Part shown: positions 41,529 through 49,102 of the stretch, one piece after another | How the letters are laid out: each line of letters starts with the position of its first letter | Position numbering within the stretch: position 1 is the first letter of the stretch | NCBI GenBank assembly: GCA_015064725.1 | Contig: SVRQ01000002.1 | Span: 62,001-126,000 of the forward strand | From: Oscillospiraceae bacterium | GTDB taxonomy: Bacteria > Bacillota > Clostridia > Oscillospirales > CAG-272 | Reading direction: 5' to 3' | Length of the DNA stretch: 64,000 nt | Program-made: the position numbers and the translations under genes | Notes under the pieces: generated by a model | Databases searched by the model: none | The model's input: only the letters and a program-made list of their open reading frames with translations | Told to the model about the DNA's origin: nothing

Positions 41529-42383
41529 ATGAAACTTCCTTTCAATATTGACCTTACAAATAAAGTTTGCGTTGTTACAGGCGGTGCAGGCGTTCTTTGC
41601 GCCGGCTTTGCAAAAACTGTTGCAGCTTGCGGCGCAAGCGTTGCTATCCTCGACCTCAACGAAGAAATGGCAAAAAAAGTTGCGGACGATATCGTAGCCG
41701 ACGGCGGCAAGGCTATCGGTGTTAAGACAAACGTTCTTGAGCGCGAAAGCGTTGAAGCAGCAAGACAGGCCGTTCTCGATGCGTTCGGCACTTGCGACAT
41801 CCTTATCAACGGTGCGGGCGGCAACAATCCCCGCGGTACAACAACAAAAGAATATCTCTTCCCCGAAGACGTTGACGGTATCGAAGGTATTACAACTTTC
41901 TTTGACCTTGACCCCAAGGGTGTTGAATTCGTATTCAACCTCAACTTCCTCGGTACGCTTATCCCCACACAGGTATTTGCGCGCGATATGGCAAAGAAAG
42001 AGGGCACGAGCATCATCAATATTTCCAGTATGAACAGCTTCCGTCCCCTTACAAAGATTCCTGCGTACTCCGGTGCTAAAGCCGCTATCTCCAATTTTAC
42101 ACAGTGGCTTGCAGTTCACTTCTCCAAGGTCGGCATAAGAGTTAACGCTATGGCTCCCGGTTTCTTCCTTACAAACCAGAACCACGCGCTTCTTATGAAC
42201 CCCGACGGCACATATACGGAAAGAAGCAACAAGATCCTTTCCCACACTCCTATGGGACGCTTCGGCACACCCGAAGATCTTACAGGTACGCTCCTTTGGC
42301 TCTGCGATAACAACGCTTCCGGCTTTGTAAACGGCGTTGTTGTGCCGATCGACGGCGGTTTTGCCGCTTACTCCGGCGTATGA
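41529..42383 (+). CDS. uxuB: SDR-family D-mannonate/fructuronate oxidoreductase
   Basis: 284 residues. NAD-binding TGGAGVLCAGF (17-27), NGAGGNNPRGTT, catalytic Ser in NISSM and Y-x3-K in AYSGAK. These match the short-chain UxuB/YjmF type, which interconverts fructuronate and mannonate in hexuronate breakdown, rather than the long-chain E. coli UxuB. Related SDRs act on gluconate or other sugar acids, so the assignment is probable. It overlaps the HD hydrolase gene by 4 bp (ATGA). Codon use resembles highly expressed genes. Confidence 0.82.
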   Translation: MKLPFNIDLTNKVCVVTGGAGVLCAGFAKTVAACGASVAILDLNEEMAKKVADDIVADGGKAIGVKTNVLERESVEAARQAVLDAFGTCDILINGAGGNNPRGTTTKEYLFPEDVDGIEGITTFFDLDPKGVEFVFNLNFLGTLIPTQVFARDMAKKEGTSIINISSMNSFRPLTKIPAYSGAKAAISNFTQWLAVHFSKVGIRVNAMAPGFFLTNQNHALLMNPDGTYTERSNKILSHTPMGRFGTPEDLTGTLLWLCDNNASGFVNGVVVPIDGGFAAYSGV

Positions 42384-42973
42384 TATTTCCAAAAGATGCA
42401 GATCTTTCCCGCGCACTCGAATTTACCATTGAAATGGACAAGATGAAAAGCATTTTTCGCCGTTCATCCATTTTCGATGGTTCAAGAAGAGAGAATGACG
42501 CGGAACATTCCTACCACATTTGCGCGATGGCGCTTGCTTTTGAAAAATTCGCGCCCGAGGGTGTGGACCTTCTTCGCGTGCTTAAAATGCTTATCGTCCA
42601 CGATATTGTGGAAATTGACGCGGGCGACACCTTCGCCTACGATAAAAACGCCAATCTTTCCAAAAAAGAGCGCGAAAGCGCGGCGGCGGACAGGCTCTTT
42701 TCTATGATAGAGAACGGGGCGGAGCTTCGTGCACTTTGGGAGGAGTTTGACGATATGCAAACGCCCGATGCGCTCTATGCCATCAGTCTTGACAGGCTCC
42801 AGCCGTTTCTTGCAAACTGCCTTAACAAGGGCGACACCTGGTTTGCCGGAGGCGTTGGCAAGGAAGCTATCCTTGCGCGCATGGCTCCCGTGGAAAAGGG
42901 CATACCTGCGCTTTGGCCTACTATACTTGAACTTATAGAGGAAAACGTGGAGCAAGGCTACGTTGGAAAATGA
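42380..42973 (+). CDS. HD-domain hydrolase (YfbR/COG1896-like)
   Basis: 197 residues. Metal-binding residues are visible in RENDAEHSYHI (His43), IVHDIVEID (His74-Asp75) and a later Asp in SLDRLQPF. The family includes the 5'-deoxynucleotidase YfbR. A 4-bp overlap with the sugar-acid dehydrogenase gene means coupled translation, though no shared pathway is obvious. A terminator follows. Confidence 0.87.
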   Translation: MIFPKDADLSRALEFTIEMDKMKSIFRRSSIFDGSRRENDAEHSYHICAMALAFEKFAPEGVDLLRVLKMLIVHDIVEIDAGDTFAYDKNANLSKKERESAAADRLFSMIENGAELRALWEEFDDMQTPDALYAISLDRLQPFLANCLNKGDTWFAGGVGKEAILARMAPVEKGIPALWPTILELIEENVEQGYVGK

Positions 42974-42982
42974 AATTGAATT

Positions 42983-43012
42983 AAAAAACGCAGGAATTTT
43001 CCTGCGTTTTTT
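42983..43012. terminator. Bidirectional terminator
   Basis: aaaaaacgcaggaa pairs with ttcctgcgtttttt. Serves the HD gene and the minus-strand XRE gene ending at 43022. Confidence 0.9.
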
Positions 43013-43021
43013 GCTTATATT

Positions 43022-43264
43022 TCAAACCATTTCTTGTTCTAATTTTTCAAAATCGGAAGTATTAAAAAAGTCTGTAATGGAGATTCCCAAACCATCGCAA
43101 AGCATTTTTATCGTGACGATTCCGGGATTTTTGCTTTTGCCGTACAGTATATTTTTTATTGTGGACGGCGCAACACCTGATTCCAAAGCCAATTTGTGTA
43201 TTGAAAATTTCTTTTCTTCGCAAAGAACGAGGATTCTGTTTTTTACTGCTGTATATGTGTCCAT
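43022..43264 (-). CDS. XRE-family repressor
   Basis: 80 residues from ATG 43264, with ggaggtaatt immediately upstream; the TTG at 43276 would precede that site. HTH: KFSIHKLALESGVAPSTIKNILYGKSKNPGIVTI, followed by LCDGLGISITDFF. Divergent from the membrane coiled-coil gene at 43367, with two similar dyads in the shared region. Probably represses itself and its neighbour. Confidence 0.88.
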   Translation of the reverse strand: MDTYTAVKNRILVLCEEKKFSIHKLALESGVAPSTIKNILYGKSKNPGIVTIKMLCDGLGISITDFFNTSDFEKLEQEMV

Positions 43265-43283
43265 AATTACCTCCAAAATATTT

Positions 43284-43355
43284 TGGACTAATTATAGCCT
43301 TTTAAACTTGACAATGCGGGCTATATATGATACAATATGGACTATAAATAGACCA
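43284..43355. promoter_or_regulatory. Divergent control region with two candidate XRE operators
   Basis: Plus-strand promoter TTGACA (43308-43313), 17 bp, TACAAT (43331-43336). Dyad 1: tggactaattatagcc (43284-43299). Dyad 2: tggactataaatagacca (43338-43355), TGGnCTAT/ATAGnCCA, 14 of 18 positions symmetric, at the expected start of transcription. Binding by the adjacent XRE protein is inferred. Confidence 0.6.
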
Positions 43356-43366
43356 CGGAGGCTAAT

Positions 43367-44440
43367 ATGGAAGAAAAACAACCCAAAAATGCAGTTTTGG
43401 CAAATTTTATTCACGATATACTGAAGCTGGAGTACAAAGCGTACGGCTTGCGGCAGTTGGCTCGTGACAGTGAGGCGGAAGCGGATAAGTTAAACGCAAT
43501 CATCGAAAGGGATAACGAAAGTGCGGATGACGATTGGCTTGAGAATAGAAAAAAAATAAGCGAATTGGAAAGCTTAAAAAATAAAGACGGAACTTATCCC
43601 GAAGAATACTATGTGTATGAAGAAAATAAATTTTTCTCCATTCCAAGGCTTTTATGTATTTGGATATTTGCTTTATTTGCGAGTCTTCTGGTCGTTTACG
43701 GATTGGCAGAACTTTTAGTATCAGGGCTTGATGCTTCGATGGGCTCTATTATTTTGTTGAGTATTTTATTGATGTTGATTGTACCGCCCTCTTTGACATT
43801 ATTGATAAATTTGATATATGTTAAAATAAATCCTGTAGTCAAAAAGCCCGCAACAAAAGAAACCAAAGGCAGTTTTAACGTGTTGCCTGATTTTGTTGGA
43901 ATTGAAGCCGAATTAAAGAAAAGTATGGAGAAAATAGATGCAAATTTAAGCGTTACGGTCGCAAAAAAAGAAAATCAAATACAAAATTATTTGATGACAG
44001 CGAAAAATCTTAAAAATCAAGCTTTAGAGATAGATAAAATAATACAGAAAATGCATAGCTTTAATGTTATTCCCACAGATTACAGGAATGTGGGGTGTCT
44101 TTCGGAACTTTATAAAATTTTCAAAAACAATTTGGCGGATAATATGCGTGAAGCCATTGCAATATATGAAACCAGAGTGTTCAGAGGAGAGGTTATAAAA
44201 AGTATAAAACGCATAGGCGATATGATCGACGATTTATCCGACGATCTATATGATATTCGCAGGGATATTTCCAATATGGGAAATGAGATACGGCAAATGC
44301 GGAGATCGCAGGACAATAATGCGGCTATGCAATCGGAAATGCTTTCCGAAATGCGCGCAACACGCTATGCAAATGATTCTGTTAATGAAAGCAACCGCAT
44401 TTATGAATGGTATTTGAATTATAAATTTTGGAATGAATAA
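43367..44440 (+). CDS. Membrane coiled-coil protein of unknown function
   Basis: 357 residues: a charged helical N-terminus (1-85), two membrane helices (about 90-118 and 123-152), then about 200 residues of amphipathic helix rich in E, K, I and N, probably coiled coil, ending with RYANDSVNESNRIYEWYLNYKFW. AT-rich codons set it apart from its neighbours. It is paired with a divergent XRE repressor. The layout recalls small regulated membrane effectors, but no family is recognised, so no function is given. Confidence 0.75.
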   Translation: MEEKQPKNAVLANFIHDILKLEYKAYGLRQLARDSEAEADKLNAIIERDNESADDDWLENRKKISELESLKNKDGTYPEEYYVYEENKFFSIPRLLCIWIFALFASLLVVYGLAELLVSGLDASMGSIILLSILLMLIVPPSLTLLINLIYVKINPVVKKPATKETKGSFNVLPDFVGIEAELKKSMEKIDANLSVTVAKKENQIQNYLMTAKNLKNQALEIDKIIQKMHSFNVIPTDYRNVGCLSELYKIFKNNLADNMREAIAIYETRVFRGEVIKSIKRIGDMIDDLSDDLYDIRRDISNMGNEIRQMRRSQDNNAAMQSEMLSEMRATRYANDSVNESNRIYEWYLNYKFWNE

Positions 44441-44444
44441 ATTA

Positions 44445-44476
44445 AAAAACGGGCGAACTGCGGTTCGCCCGTTTTT
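44445..44476. terminator. Bidirectional terminator
   Basis: aaaaacgggcgaac pairs with gttcgcccgttttt around tgcg, between the convergent membrane-protein gene and murI. Confidence 0.92.
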
Positions 44477-44479
44477 GAT

Positions 44480-45292
44480 TCAAAGTTTATCTATATCTAC
44501 TTTTTCTGCAAAAATTCCTTCGCTTTCGCCAAGGAAGATGCTTGCCGATGCCGCAAAGCCCGTTGGGTCATCGGAAACAAAGTAGCGTACCTCTCCCTTT
44601 TCGCGGGAGGAGGAAAGAAGCCCTTTTGCGTTAAATTCCGCCGCCATCGCCTTTGCCGCTTCCTTTGCGGGGTTTATGAGCGTAACGCCGGGAAGTGCTT
44701 TTGCAATATGCTCTTTTATTATTGGGAAGTGAGTGCAGCCCATAATGAGGGTGTCTATCTCGCCCTCGAACTCTGCAAGGTAACGCTCGCAGGCAAGGCG
44801 TGTTACCTCGTCACCGTCCGCCGTAAAGCCGTATTCCACAAGGGACACGAAAAGCGGGCAGGCTTTCTGCAAAACGACCGCATTCGGGTCTATCGCTTCT
44901 ATCTTGCGCTTGAATATGCCCGAATTTACCGTGGCTTGTGTGCCGATAACGCCGATGCGCTTTGTTCGCGAGGCATTGTATGCGGCTTTTGCCGCGTCCT
45001 CTACAACGCCGAAAACGGGAACGTCCGTTATATCCCTTATGCACTCCAATGCGTTGGAGCTTACCGTGCCGCACGCGGCAAGGATCGCTTTTACGCCGTG
45101 AGAGAGAAGAAAACGTGCATCCTCTTTAGTATATTTGCGAATAGTTTCACGCGATTTTGTTCCGTAGGGGACTCTGCCTGTGTCACCGAAATATATGATG
45201 TTTTCGTTCGGCAGCAGGCGCGAAAGCTCGCGCACGGCGCAAAGTCCGCCAAGACCGCTGTCGAAAACGCCTATAGCGCTGTTTTGGGACAT
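44480..45292 (-). CDS. murI: Glutamate racemase
   Basis: 270 residues. The two catalytic cysteines are Cys74 (AACGTVSSN) and Cys186 (MGCTHFP), with the N-terminal signature GVFDSGLGG and YFGDTGRVPYGTKS. It makes D-glutamate for peptidoglycan. The ATG at 45292 follows a region with aaaggagc (45299-45306). It stands separately from prmC, whose stop is 73 bp upstream on the same strand. Confidence 0.97.
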   Translation of the reverse strand: MSQNSAIGVFDSGLGGLCAVRELSRLLPNENIIYFGDTGRVPYGTKSRETIRKYTKEDARFLLSHGVKAILAACGTVSSNALECIRDITDVPVFGVVEDAAKAAYNASRTKRIGVIGTQATVNSGIFKRKIEAIDPNAVVLQKACPLFVSLVEYGFTADGDEVTRLACERYLAEFEGEIDTLIMGCTHFPIIKEHIAKALPGVTLINPAKEAAKAMAAEFNAKGLLSSSREKGEVRYFVSDDPTGFAASASIFLGESEGIFAEKVDIDKL

Positions 45293-45364
45293 AAAAAGCT
45301 CCTTTATGTTTTTTTCTAATACAGGGAATTGCGGACGAGCAATGCTCGCCCACCTAATAACAAC

Positions 45365-46219
45365 TTATTTATATTCGTTTTGATCGATTTTTATGAGTGC
45401 GCCGCGAACGTTTCCGCCGTAATCACGGAAGATTTCGCAGTAAAGACCTGCATTTTCGCAAAGAGCGCGTATCGCTTCTTCTTGGTCGTATCCTATTTCA
45501 AAGATAATTATTCCGTCCGTATTTAATTTTGCGGGTAAAACCTCAATAAATCTTTTGTAAAAAACAAGGCCGTCCTCGCCTCCGTCAAGCGCGCCGAACG
45601 GCTCGCGGCGGACTTCTTCGGATAGAGCCGCTATATCCTTTGTCGGGATATACGGCGGATTTGAAACGATAAGATCGTATTTTTCGCATTCTTTTGCAAA
45701 ATCCTCGGAAAGTGCATCGCAGTATTCAAGCGTGACTTTATCGGAAAGGGAAAGGCGCACGGCATTTTTTTTTGCTATATCGAGAGCCTCTTCGGAAATA
45801 TCGAGGGCGCGAACCTTTGCGTGCGAATTCGCGGCGATGGCGAGGGCAATGCAGCCGCTTCCCGTGCATATATCGAGAACGTTCGCGCGCTTTTCGCCCA
45901 AAAATTCAAGCGCACGTTCCACAATGACCTCCGTGTCCGCGCGCGGAGTAAGGCAAGCGGGGCTTACCAGAAAATTAAGGCTGAAAAAGTCCGTGTTCCC
46001 GAGTATATATGCAAGAGGCTCGCCGTTTTTGCGGCGAGCTACTGTATTTTCTGTTTCTTCCGTTTTGTCGGGGGCTTCTTCGTGGGAGATAAGCGTAAGC
46101 GTGCGCTTATCAAGCCCGAAGATATGGCAAACGATCTTTTCGGCTTCATAGGAAGCATACTCCCCGCAAACGGGGAGCAAGGCTTCTTTTATATGCTTTT
46201 TGATTTGAAAATACGTCAT
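45365..46219 (-). CDS. prmC: Release factor glutamine methyltransferase PrmC
   Basis: 284 residues from ATG 46219, which lies 1 bp after the stop of the DUF1385 gene; a longer in-frame extension would overlap that gene by 84 bp. SAM site DICTGSGCIALAIA (117-130) and catalytic N187-P-P-Y190. It methylates the Gln of the GGQ motif in RF1 and RF2, including the RF2 encoded at 29057. The DUF1385-prmC order is usual in Firmicutes, though prfA is missing after it. Confidence 0.96.
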   Translation of the reverse strand: MTYFQIKKHIKEALLPVCGEYASYEAEKIVCHIFGLDKRTLTLISHEEAPDKTEETENTVARRKNGEPLAYILGNTDFFSLNFLVSPACLTPRADTEVIVERALEFLGEKRANVLDICTGSGCIALAIAANSHAKVRALDISEEALDIAKKNAVRLSLSDKVTLEYCDALSEDFAKECEKYDLIVSNPPYIPTKDIAALSEEVRREPFGALDGGEDGLVFYKRFIEVLPAKLNTDGIIIFEIGYDQEEAIRALCENAGLYCEIFRDYGGNVRGALIKIDQNEYK

Positions 46220-46220
46220 T

Positions 46221-47243
46221 TTACTCTGTAGCGTCCGTGTTGTTTTCGCCGTCTTTGCCGTCTTCTTCTGTGCAGGCTCCCGTTTCTTCCGGAGGAAATT
46301 CATCGGGAAGGGCCGCTTTGAGCGACATTATCGCACATTCTATCTGCTCTTCATCGGGCTCCTTTGTTGTGATGCGCTGCATCCAAAGACCGGGCGCGGA
46401 GAGAGCGCGGATGAGGAAATTATCGTGCTTGCCTGCGTACATAAGAAATTCATATCCGACACCCATAACGATGGGCATAAGAAGTATCTTTATGGCAACG
46501 CGCAAAAGCTTGTTTTCCCAGGTTATGAAAAGACCTACGACTATTGTAAGCAGTATCATAACGAACATAAAGCTTGTGCCGCAACGGGGGTGGAAACGGG
46601 AGTGCTTTTTTACGTTTTCGACCGTAAGCTCCTCTCCTGCTTCGTAGCAGAAGATTGATTTATGCTCCGCACCGTGGAACTCGAACGTTCTGCGTATATC
46701 CTTCATAAGGGAAACGAGGAGCATATAGCCAACGAATATGGCAACCTTGAATCCGCCCTCGATAACGCTTTTCCAAAGACCGAGGTCGCCCGTAAAGCGT
46801 TCTATAAGCCCCGTGAAGAACGTGGGCAGGAACATAAAGAGGAAGAGAGCAAGTGCGATACCGAGCACCATTGCAACGAGCATAATAAAATCCATAACGC
46901 TCTTGCCGAAGTGCTTTTTGAGCCATTTTTCAAATTTGGTTTCTTCCATCTCCTCGTCTATGCCGAGCATTTCCGCGGAATCGTTGAGCGTGCTGAAGGA
47001 GAGCTTCATCATCTCTATAAAGTTCACAACGCCGCGCACGATGGGAAGATTGAAAAATTTATTCTTTTTTCTGATGGAAACAAATTTGGAAATTTTCGTT
47101 TCCTTGGTGCCGTCGTCTTTACGCACGGTGAGGGCGACTCTTTCGCCGCTTTTCATCATAACGCCCTCCAGCACCGCTTGACCGCCGACCTTGCCTCGGC
47201 GTTCGGGTATGTAACAGCATTTCTGCTTTTTATCTTTACTCAT
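46221..47243 (-). CDS. DUF1385 membrane protein
   Basis: 340 residues. The DUF1385 start GGQAVLEGVMMKSGERVALTVR, the RGVVNFIEMMKLSF segment, FHGAEHKSIFCYEAGEELTVEN and HPRCGTSFMFVM are all present, with four or five membrane helices. The function is unknown, but it is a near-constant neighbour of prmC and prfA in Firmicutes. The C-terminal tail is acidic. The ATG at 47243 lies after a weak aagaaagg site. Confidence 0.92.
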   Translation of the reverse strand: MSKDKKQKCCYIPERRGKVGGQAVLEGVMMKSGERVALTVRKDDGTKETKISKFVSIRKKNKFFNLPIVRGVVNFIEMMKLSFSTLNDSAEMLGIDEEMEETKFEKWLKKHFGKSVMDFIMLVAMVLGIALALFLFMFLPTFFTGLIERFTGDLGLWKSVIEGGFKVAIFVGYMLLVSLMKDIRRTFEFHGAEHKSIFCYEAGEELTVENVKKHSRFHPRCGTSFMFVMILLTIVVGLFITWENKLLRVAIKILLMPIVMGVGYEFLMYAGKHDNFLIRALSAPGLWMQRITTKEPDEEQIECAIMSLKAALPDEFPPEETGACTEEDGKDGENNTDATE

Positions 47244-47323
47244 TGTAAAAGCCTTTCTTGGGTTAAAATATTATAACAAAGATATTATACAACATAATTG
47301 TTAATAAATAAAGTGAAAAAAAG

Positions 47324-47355
47324 AAAAAAGCCGTCAAATTCGGCGGCTTTTTTTC
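47324..47355 (-). terminator. Terminator of secG
   Basis: On the minus strand aaaaaaagccg pairs with cggctttttt (loop ccgaatttga), ending in T residues, 14 bp past the secG stop. Confidence 0.88.
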
Positions 47356-47368
47356 GTTTTTGTTTAAA

Positions 47369-47617
47369 TTAGAGAGAGCAAACGATGTAAGCAGCGATAG
47401 CAACAACAGCGAAAACTGCGCAAGCGATCGTTGTATAGCGAGAAAGCTTCTTCTCTTTTGTCTGACCCTGGTTTTTGCCGAAGTAGGAATCGCCGGTCGT
47501 ACCGCCGATAGCACCGGAAAGACCGTGCTTCTTGGAGTTCTGGAAAAGAACGAGAACAATGAGCAATACGGAAACGAGCATAAGAACGCTGCCGAGAACA
47601 TAAGCAAGGACTGTCAT
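47369..47617 (-). CDS. secG: Preprotein translocase subunit SecG
   Basis: 82 residues: two membrane helices (4-24 and 61-80) joined by the loop FQNSKKHGLSGAIGGTTGDSYFGKNQGQ, with the conserved SGAIGG. Accessory part of the SecYEG channel. The ribosome site cggaggttttatt precedes ATG 47617. Confidence 0.94.
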   Translation of the reverse strand: MTVLAYVLGSVLMLVSVLLIVLVLFQNSKKHGLSGAIGGTTGDSYFGKNQGQTKEKKLSRYTTIACAVFAVVAIAAYIVCSL

Positions 47618-47708
47618 CTTAATAAAACCTCCGATTTGGCAGGGACAACCCGCCGAAATTTTTTCGTTAGAGCAAGGCGCAAAGCACCCCTATAAACACT
47701 TGTATTTA

Positions 47709-47737
47709 ATCATACCACAACAAAAACAAAAATGCAA
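47709..47737 (-). promoter_or_regulatory. Promoter of secG
   Basis: On the minus strand TTGCAT (47737-47732), 17-bp spacer, TGG-TATGAT (ending 47709). It gives a leader of about 85 nt. Confidence 0.65.
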
Positions 47738-47797
47738 GTGTTTTTTTGAAACTTAAATAAAAATGTCTTAAATTTATATCTATTTTCCAAAAAAATA

Positions 47798-47826
47798 TTG
47801 ACAAATCTATATATATGTGATAAAAT
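47798..47826 (+). promoter_or_regulatory. Promoter of rpsF-ssb-rpsR
   Basis: TTGACA (47798-47803), 17-bp spacer, TAAAAT (47821-47826). Confidence 0.8.
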
Positions 47827-47840
47827 ATCAATTCGGAAAA

Positions 47841-47892
47841 GTGCCGAAACGGCAACTTTCTCCTTGCTGCGAAAAATCAAAGTGTTCGCGGC
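47841..47892 (+). promoter_or_regulatory. Structured leader of the rpsF operon
   Basis: A small hairpin gtgccg-aaa-cggcaac (47841-47856) is followed by gctgcgaa (47866-47873), complementary to ttcgcggc (47885-47892) apart from one G-U. Many bacterial rpsF-rpsR operons have a leader bound by the S6:S18 complex; whether this is that motif cannot be settled by eye. Confidence 0.4.
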
Positions 47893-47919
47893 CTTATGTC
47901 CAAAAGGAGGTGTACTTAA

Positions 47920-48213
47920 ATGGAAAACATCAAAGCATCCTATGAAACAATGTTCATCGTTGATATGACAAAGGGTGAAGAAGCAGTTGCAGCTGTTGTT
48001 GCTAAGTTCAAAGCTCTTATCGAAGCTAACGGTGAAGTTGAATCTTTCAACGAATGGGGCAAACGCAAGCTCGCATACCCCATCAATGATCTTACGGAAG
48101 GCTATTATGTTCTCGTAAACTACAAGGCTGAAACAAGCTTTGTTGCTGAACTTGAACGTAACTTCAACATTTCCGAAGATATTATGCGCTCCATGACAAT
48201 CAGCGTAGCGTAA
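47920..48213 (+). CDS. rpsF: 30S ribosomal protein S6
   Basis: 97 residues. YETMFIVDMTKGEEAVAAVVAKFKALIE and WGKRKLAYPINDLTEGYYVLVNYKAE are the S6 pattern. S6 pairs with S18 on the 30S platform. The ribosome site aaaaggaggtg precedes ATG 47920. First gene of the rpsF-ssb-rpsR operon; codons are those of highly expressed genes. Confidence 0.97.
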   Translation: MENIKASYETMFIVDMTKGEEAVAAVVAKFKALIEANGEVESFNEWGKRKLAYPINDLTEGYYVLVNYKAETSFVAELERNFNISEDIMRSMTISVA

Positions 48214-48236
48214 TTTTACAAAGGAGAGAACAAGAA

Positions 48237-48668
48237 ATGGCAAGTCTTAACAAGGTAATTCTTATCGGACACCTTACAGCGGATCCCGAGCTCAAGCAGA
48301 CTCCCTCCGGTGTAAGCGTTACATCCTTTTCTATCGGCGTTACCCGCAGATTTACAAGAGCGGGCGAGCAGGCGCAGAGCGACTTTATCAATATCGTTGC
48401 GTGGAGAAATACCGCTGAATTTATTACTAAATATTTCAGAAAAGGCAATGCTATCTGCATTTGCGGTTCCCTCCAGACAAGAACTTGGACTGCAAACGAC
48501 GGTTCCAAGCGCTATGCAACGGAAGTCGTGGCTGACGAAGCTACTTTCGTTGAAAAGAAGAGCGAAAGCTCTCGCGGAGACGATTTTCAGGCTCCCGCAT
48601 TTTCTTCCGATATGGGAAGCGCTCCCAAGTTTGAAGAGGTTGCGGCAGACGATGATCTCCCGTTCTGA
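48237..48668 (+). CDS. ssb: Single-stranded DNA-binding protein
   Basis: 143 residues. OB fold (LNKVILIGHLTADPELKQTPSGVSVTSFSIGV.., DFINIVAWRNTAEF) and the acidic C-terminal tip DDDLPF that recruits repair and replication proteins. The usual gene between rpsF and rpsR. Ribosome site aaaggagaga. Confidence 0.97.
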   Translation: MASLNKVILIGHLTADPELKQTPSGVSVTSFSIGVTRRFTRAGEQAQSDFINIVAWRNTAEFITKYFRKGNAICICGSLQTRTWTANDGSKRYATEVVADEATFVEKKSESSRGDDFQAPAFSSDMGSAPKFEEVAADDDLPF

Positions 48669-48716
48669 TGCCGTTCGTATTTAACGGCGAAAAAATAATA
48701 TAGGAGGTTTTTTACA

Positions 48717-48968
48717 ATGGAAAATAGAGAACAGAGACCCGCAAGAGGCGGCAATATGCACAGAAGAAAAAAAGTTTGTGTGTTCTGCGCTGAAAAAGCA
48801 ACTGCTATCGACTACAAGGACGTAGCAAAGCTCCACAAATTCATTTCCGAACGTTCCAAGATTCTTCCCAGAAGAGTTACAGGTACTTGTGCTGCACACC
48901 AGCGTGCGCTTACAGAAGCTATCAAACGTGCTCGCCACGTAGCGCTTCTTCCTTTCGTTACAGACTAA
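48717..48968 (+). CDS. rpsR: 30S ribosomal protein S18
   Basis: 83 residues. [62 protein letters not shown] is typical S18, of the form keeping a CxxC and a later Cys that may bind zinc. Ribosome site taggaggtt. Last gene of the operon, closed by the terminator at 48985. Confidence 0.97.
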   Translation: MENREQRPARGGNMHRRKKVCVFCAEKATAIDYKDVAKLHKFISERSKILPRRVTGTCAAHQRALTEAIKRARHVALLPFVTD

Positions 48969-48984
48969 TTTATTCTGTATATAC

Positions 48985-49016
48985 AAAACAGCAGACCGTA
49001 TGGTCTGCTGTTTTTT
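48985..49016 (+). terminator. Terminator of the rpsF operon
   Basis: aaaacagcagacc pairs with ggtctgctgtttt around gtat, followed by T residues. Confidence 0.93.
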
Positions 49017-49102
49017 CGTGTTGCAAAGCTAAAGAAGGTATGATATAATTATAAAAAGTTTTTGCCTTTATCAAATGAACGGTAGCATAAATCGGAGGAA
49101 AT

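Noticed and set aside
43022..44440. Classical toxin-antitoxin pair
   Set aside because: The partner is a 357-residue two-helix membrane protein on the opposite strand; no toxin family motif is seen, so this is kept only as a question in the findings.
47618..47708. tRNA or tmRNA in the secG leader
   Set aside because: Small G/C helices are present but no cloverleaf or tmRNA tag frame can be formed.
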